Below are positions 62,148 to 64,000 of a DNA stretch of 64,000 nt, piece after piece. How positions within the stretch are numbered: the stretch's first letter is position 1; every line of letters starts with the position of its first letter. The DNA comes from Collimonas fungivorans (GTDB taxonomy: Bacteria; Pseudomonadota; Gammaproteobacteria; Burkholderiales; Burkholderiaceae_D): contig NZ_CP013232.1 in the NCBI RefSeq assembly GCF_001584145.1, positions 4,278,001 through 4,342,000 on the forward strand, written 5' to 3'. The notes beneath the pieces were generated by a model. The model was not told where the DNA came from. It did not search any database and saw nothing but the letters and a program-made list of their open reading frames with translations. The translations under genes and the position numbers were made by a program.

Positions 62148-62759
62148 ATGAACCACCCGACCATCCGCGCCATCGCCGGCGCTGCCGCACCGGCCAGGAT
62201 AGAGGCCGCCAGCACCGCCCTGCTGGTCATCGATTTTCAAAACGAATATTTCAGCGGCAAGATGCCGATTCCCGACGGCAAACGCGCACTTGGCAACGCC
62301 CGGCGCCTGGTCGAATTTGCCGACCAGGCCGGCATTCCCGTGTTCCACGTCCAGCATGTCACCCCGGCCGGTACGCCGATTTTTGCCGAGGGCGGCGCCA
62401 CGGTGCAATTCCATGAAGAACTGCAGCCGGCGGCACACCACAGCGTGCTGCAGAAATCTTCCGTCAGCGTATTCCCAACCACTGACATCGACAGCCGCCT
62501 CAAGGCGGCAGGCATCAAGACCCTGATCGTCAGCGGCTTGATGACCCATGCCTGCGTGGCCGGCGCCGCACGCGACGCGGTGCCTCTCGGCTACGAAGTG
62601 CTGGTAGCCGAAGACGCCTGCGCCACGCGCGACCTCGACAGCGCCGACGGCGCCATCCTGCCGCACGCCGCACTCCACCGCGCATCGCTGGCGACCATCG
62701 CCGATACCTTCGGCGAAGTCATGACAACCGCGCAGATCCTGCAGCTGCCCCTAGCCTAA
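62148..62759 (+). CDS. isochorismatase-like cysteine hydrolase
   Basis: 203 residues. Catalytic triad Asp (TALLVIDFQNEYF), Lys (LQKSSVSVF) and Cys (MTHACVAGAARDA). Such enzymes hydrolyse amides, ureido compounds or enol ethers. SD GGAG before ATG 62148. Divergent from the GlxA-type regulator by about 160 bases. Confidence 0.9.
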   Translation: MNHPTIRAIAGAAAPARIEAASTALLVIDFQNEYFSGKMPIPDGKRALGNARRLVEFADQAGIPVFHVQHVTPAGTPIFAEGGATVQFHEELQPAAHHSVLQKSSVSVFPTTDIDSRLKAAGIKTLIVSGLMTHACVAGAARDAVPLGYEVLVAEDACATRDLDSADGAILPHAALHRASLATIADTFGEVMTTAQILQLPLA

Positions 62760-62779
62760 GCCATCGCACTGATTAATTA

Positions 62780-63890
62780 GGGTCAGATACCGTCTTGAAT
62801 AGCAAGGCCGTTCGCTAAATAATTGGGATCGAAGGGCTTGCCAGTACGGACCACTCCGTAAATCAGATGTGTCATTTTGTGCATCACGGCCCCGATTACA
62901 GCTTTTTTTGCCATACCGGTGGCCAATAGTCGCTCAGCAAAGCGACGTAGTAGCGGGTTGTGTCGACATGCTACTAAGCTAGGCATATAAAGCGCCGCCC
63001 GCATAGACATGCTTCCAACTCGGCTAATCATGGTTCGACCTTTGATGGAGGTGCCGGAGCTGCGTTGTTTCGGAGTTACGCCGAGAAATGCGGCAAATGC
63101 CTTGGCGCTGTCAAATCTCCGGATGTCACCCAACTGGCCTAAGATCCTCGCCACCGTAGTGCCGCCGATACCTGGGATGCTCGTGATGAGCTCGGCATCA
63201 TGCTTGAGGCCGGGATGTCGATCGATGTGATCATCGATGTCACCCTCCAATTTTTTGATCTCAGCGCTTAGCCAGGCGATGTGTTGCTTCACATGGTCGG
63301 CGACGTCGCTCATACCGGTGAAGGTGTTCGCTTCAAGCCGGTTTTCTTCCTGTTGGCGAATATCCTTTAATGCTTGTACTCGCATCGACCAAGCCCGCAA
63401 CTGGCGCTGTTCCAGCGGTGGCGGCACCCAAGGCGCGGGCTTCATGGCAGCGCAATAGCGCGCAATGAGTCCGGCATCGGCAGTATCGTTCTTGTTGCGG
63501 ATATTCTCACTATGGCCGAAGCCTTTGATGCAGGCCGGATTGACCACGCTAACGCTCATTGCTGCGTCATGCAGCGCCAATGCCACCGGTTCATAGTAAA
63601 TCCCAGTGGCCTCCATGCAGACATGCAGCGTTTCTTTAGCGACTTTCGCCTTGCTTAACCACTCCAGGAGTAATTTGTATCCCTCGGCCGAATTATCCAC
63701 CACCTTGGCCTTGGTCTTGCCGTTGACCAGCAAGGCAATATCGAGCTTCTTCTTGCTCACATCGATACCAACAACTGCGCACACCGTTTCCATTTTGACC
63801 TTTCTCGTATGCGGGCTTACGCGCCAGGCGATGGCCCAAGATACCGTTCGGACTTATAAAATGAAACGGGCAGAGGCACCTATCTGACCC
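62780..63890. mobile_element. IS110-family insertion sequence (IS1111-like, 10-bp IR)
   Basis: GGGTCAGATA at 62780-62789 and its reverse complement TATCTGACCC at 63881-63890 flank the transposase. Short inverted repeats are typical for the IS1111 branch. True ends may lie slightly outside; I see no target duplication, as usual for this family. Confidence 0.75.
62783..63793 (-). CDS. IS110-family transposase (DEDD)
   Basis: 336 residues. The RuvC-like DEDD domain: D in GIDVSKKKLDIAL, E in VCMEATGIYYEP, D,D in NKNDTADAGLIARY; the transposase_20 domain with the serine: ITSIPGIGGTTVARILGQLGDIRRF and FLGVTPKQRSSG. ATG 63793 has AAAGG upstream. Intact, so possibly active. IS110-type elements use a bridge RNA; the candidate region is the 63794 side. 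Confidence 0.93.
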   Translation of the reverse strand: METVCAVVGIDVSKKKLDIALLVNGKTKAKVVDNSAEGYKLLLEWLSKAKVAKETLHVCMEATGIYYEPVALALHDAAMSVSVVNPACIKGFGHSENIRNKNDTADAGLIARYCAAMKPAPWVPPPLEQRQLRAWSMRVQALKDIRQQEENRLEANTFTGMSDVADHVKQHIAWLSAEIKKLEGDIDDHIDRHPGLKHDAELITSIPGIGGTTVARILGQLGDIRRFDSAKAFAAFLGVTPKQRSSGTSIKGRTMISRVGSMSMRAALYMPSLVACRHNPLLRRFAERLLATGMAKKAVIGAVMHKMTHLIYGVVRTGKPFDPNYLANGLAIQDGI

Positions 63891-64000
63891 ACGTGCTCAA
63901 CCGCACTCAGTCTAATCGGCATCACTCTGCCCGACCGCTTCGACATCATGATTATCCAATGGCGATGCGGTAGGTTCAATATACGAGAGTCGAATATTCT

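Overview
The window looks like a chromosomal segment of a Burkholderiales betaproteobacterium, most likely Oxalobacteraceae (Collimonas-like; this genus guess is an inference from gene content and GC, not proven). It is GC-rich and densely coded. It carries the AsnC-type-regulator plus kynB-kynU-kynA arrangement known from beta- and gammaproteobacteria, and tRNA and tmRNA 3' ends used as integration targets.

Layout. 0-17.9 kb is ordinary accessory chromosome: the end of an ABC-F ATPase gene (uup), an MHYT membrane protein, an outer-membrane-type protein, a TetR regulator with an MFS pump sharing an operator, qorB with a divergent HxlR regulator, a protein with a ClpX-like zinc finger, VOC proteins, an amidase, an aldehyde dehydrogenase, a CsgG-like lipoprotein, a lipocalin-like protein and several regulators. 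Two genes here (an RBBP9-type hydrolase and an SDR) are each broken by a one-base deletion.

18.3-24.6 kb is a small genomic island bounded by a 117/118-bp imperfect direct repeat whose right copy runs into a tRNA-Arg(CCT) gene. It holds a sterol-desaturase-family enzyme, a stranded tmRNA 3' end, a tiny lipoprotein, a LacI-type operator and a large secreted polysaccharide-lyase-like lipoprotein with a 15-bp minisatellite. The tiny lipoprotein and the lyase share an inverted, duplicated promoter and signal-peptide segment.

24.7-36.5 kb returns to core-like genes: a diguanylate cyclase, small exported proteins, a ketopantoate-reductase-family enzyme, a JmjC/cupin oxygenase, and a LysR regulator divergent from an oxidoreductase.

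37.06-46.71 kb is the most unusual part: a tightly packed, mostly ATGA-overlapping operon. It encodes two WbsX/GH99-like enzymes, each split into separate N- and C-terminal halves with another gene in between, plus a helical-repeat protein, a StrG-like Fe(II) dioxygenase, a formyltransferase, a DegT-type aminotransferase, a MurE-like ligase lacking its UDP domain, a probable SGNH-type protein, a 34-residue basic peptide ending RDPYIYK, and a NodU/CmcH carbamoyltransferase. Together these could build a formylated and carbamoylated amino-sugar or peptidyl conjugate; I know of no described pathway with this set.

46.7-62.8 kb contains a thermolabile-haemolysin-like lipase, a QseB/QseC-type two-component system (kinase frameshifted), a BrnT/BrnA toxin-antitoxin pair, a DegP protease, small enzymes, the kynurenine operon (kynB appears to lack a normal start codon), a secreted DRGH nuclease with two small downstream genes, a GlxA-type regulator and an isochorismatase-like hydrolase. 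The window ends in an IS110/IS1111-type insertion sequence.

Five genes carry single-base-scale frameshifts, several at G/C runs, so either consensus errors or recent decay must be considered throughout.
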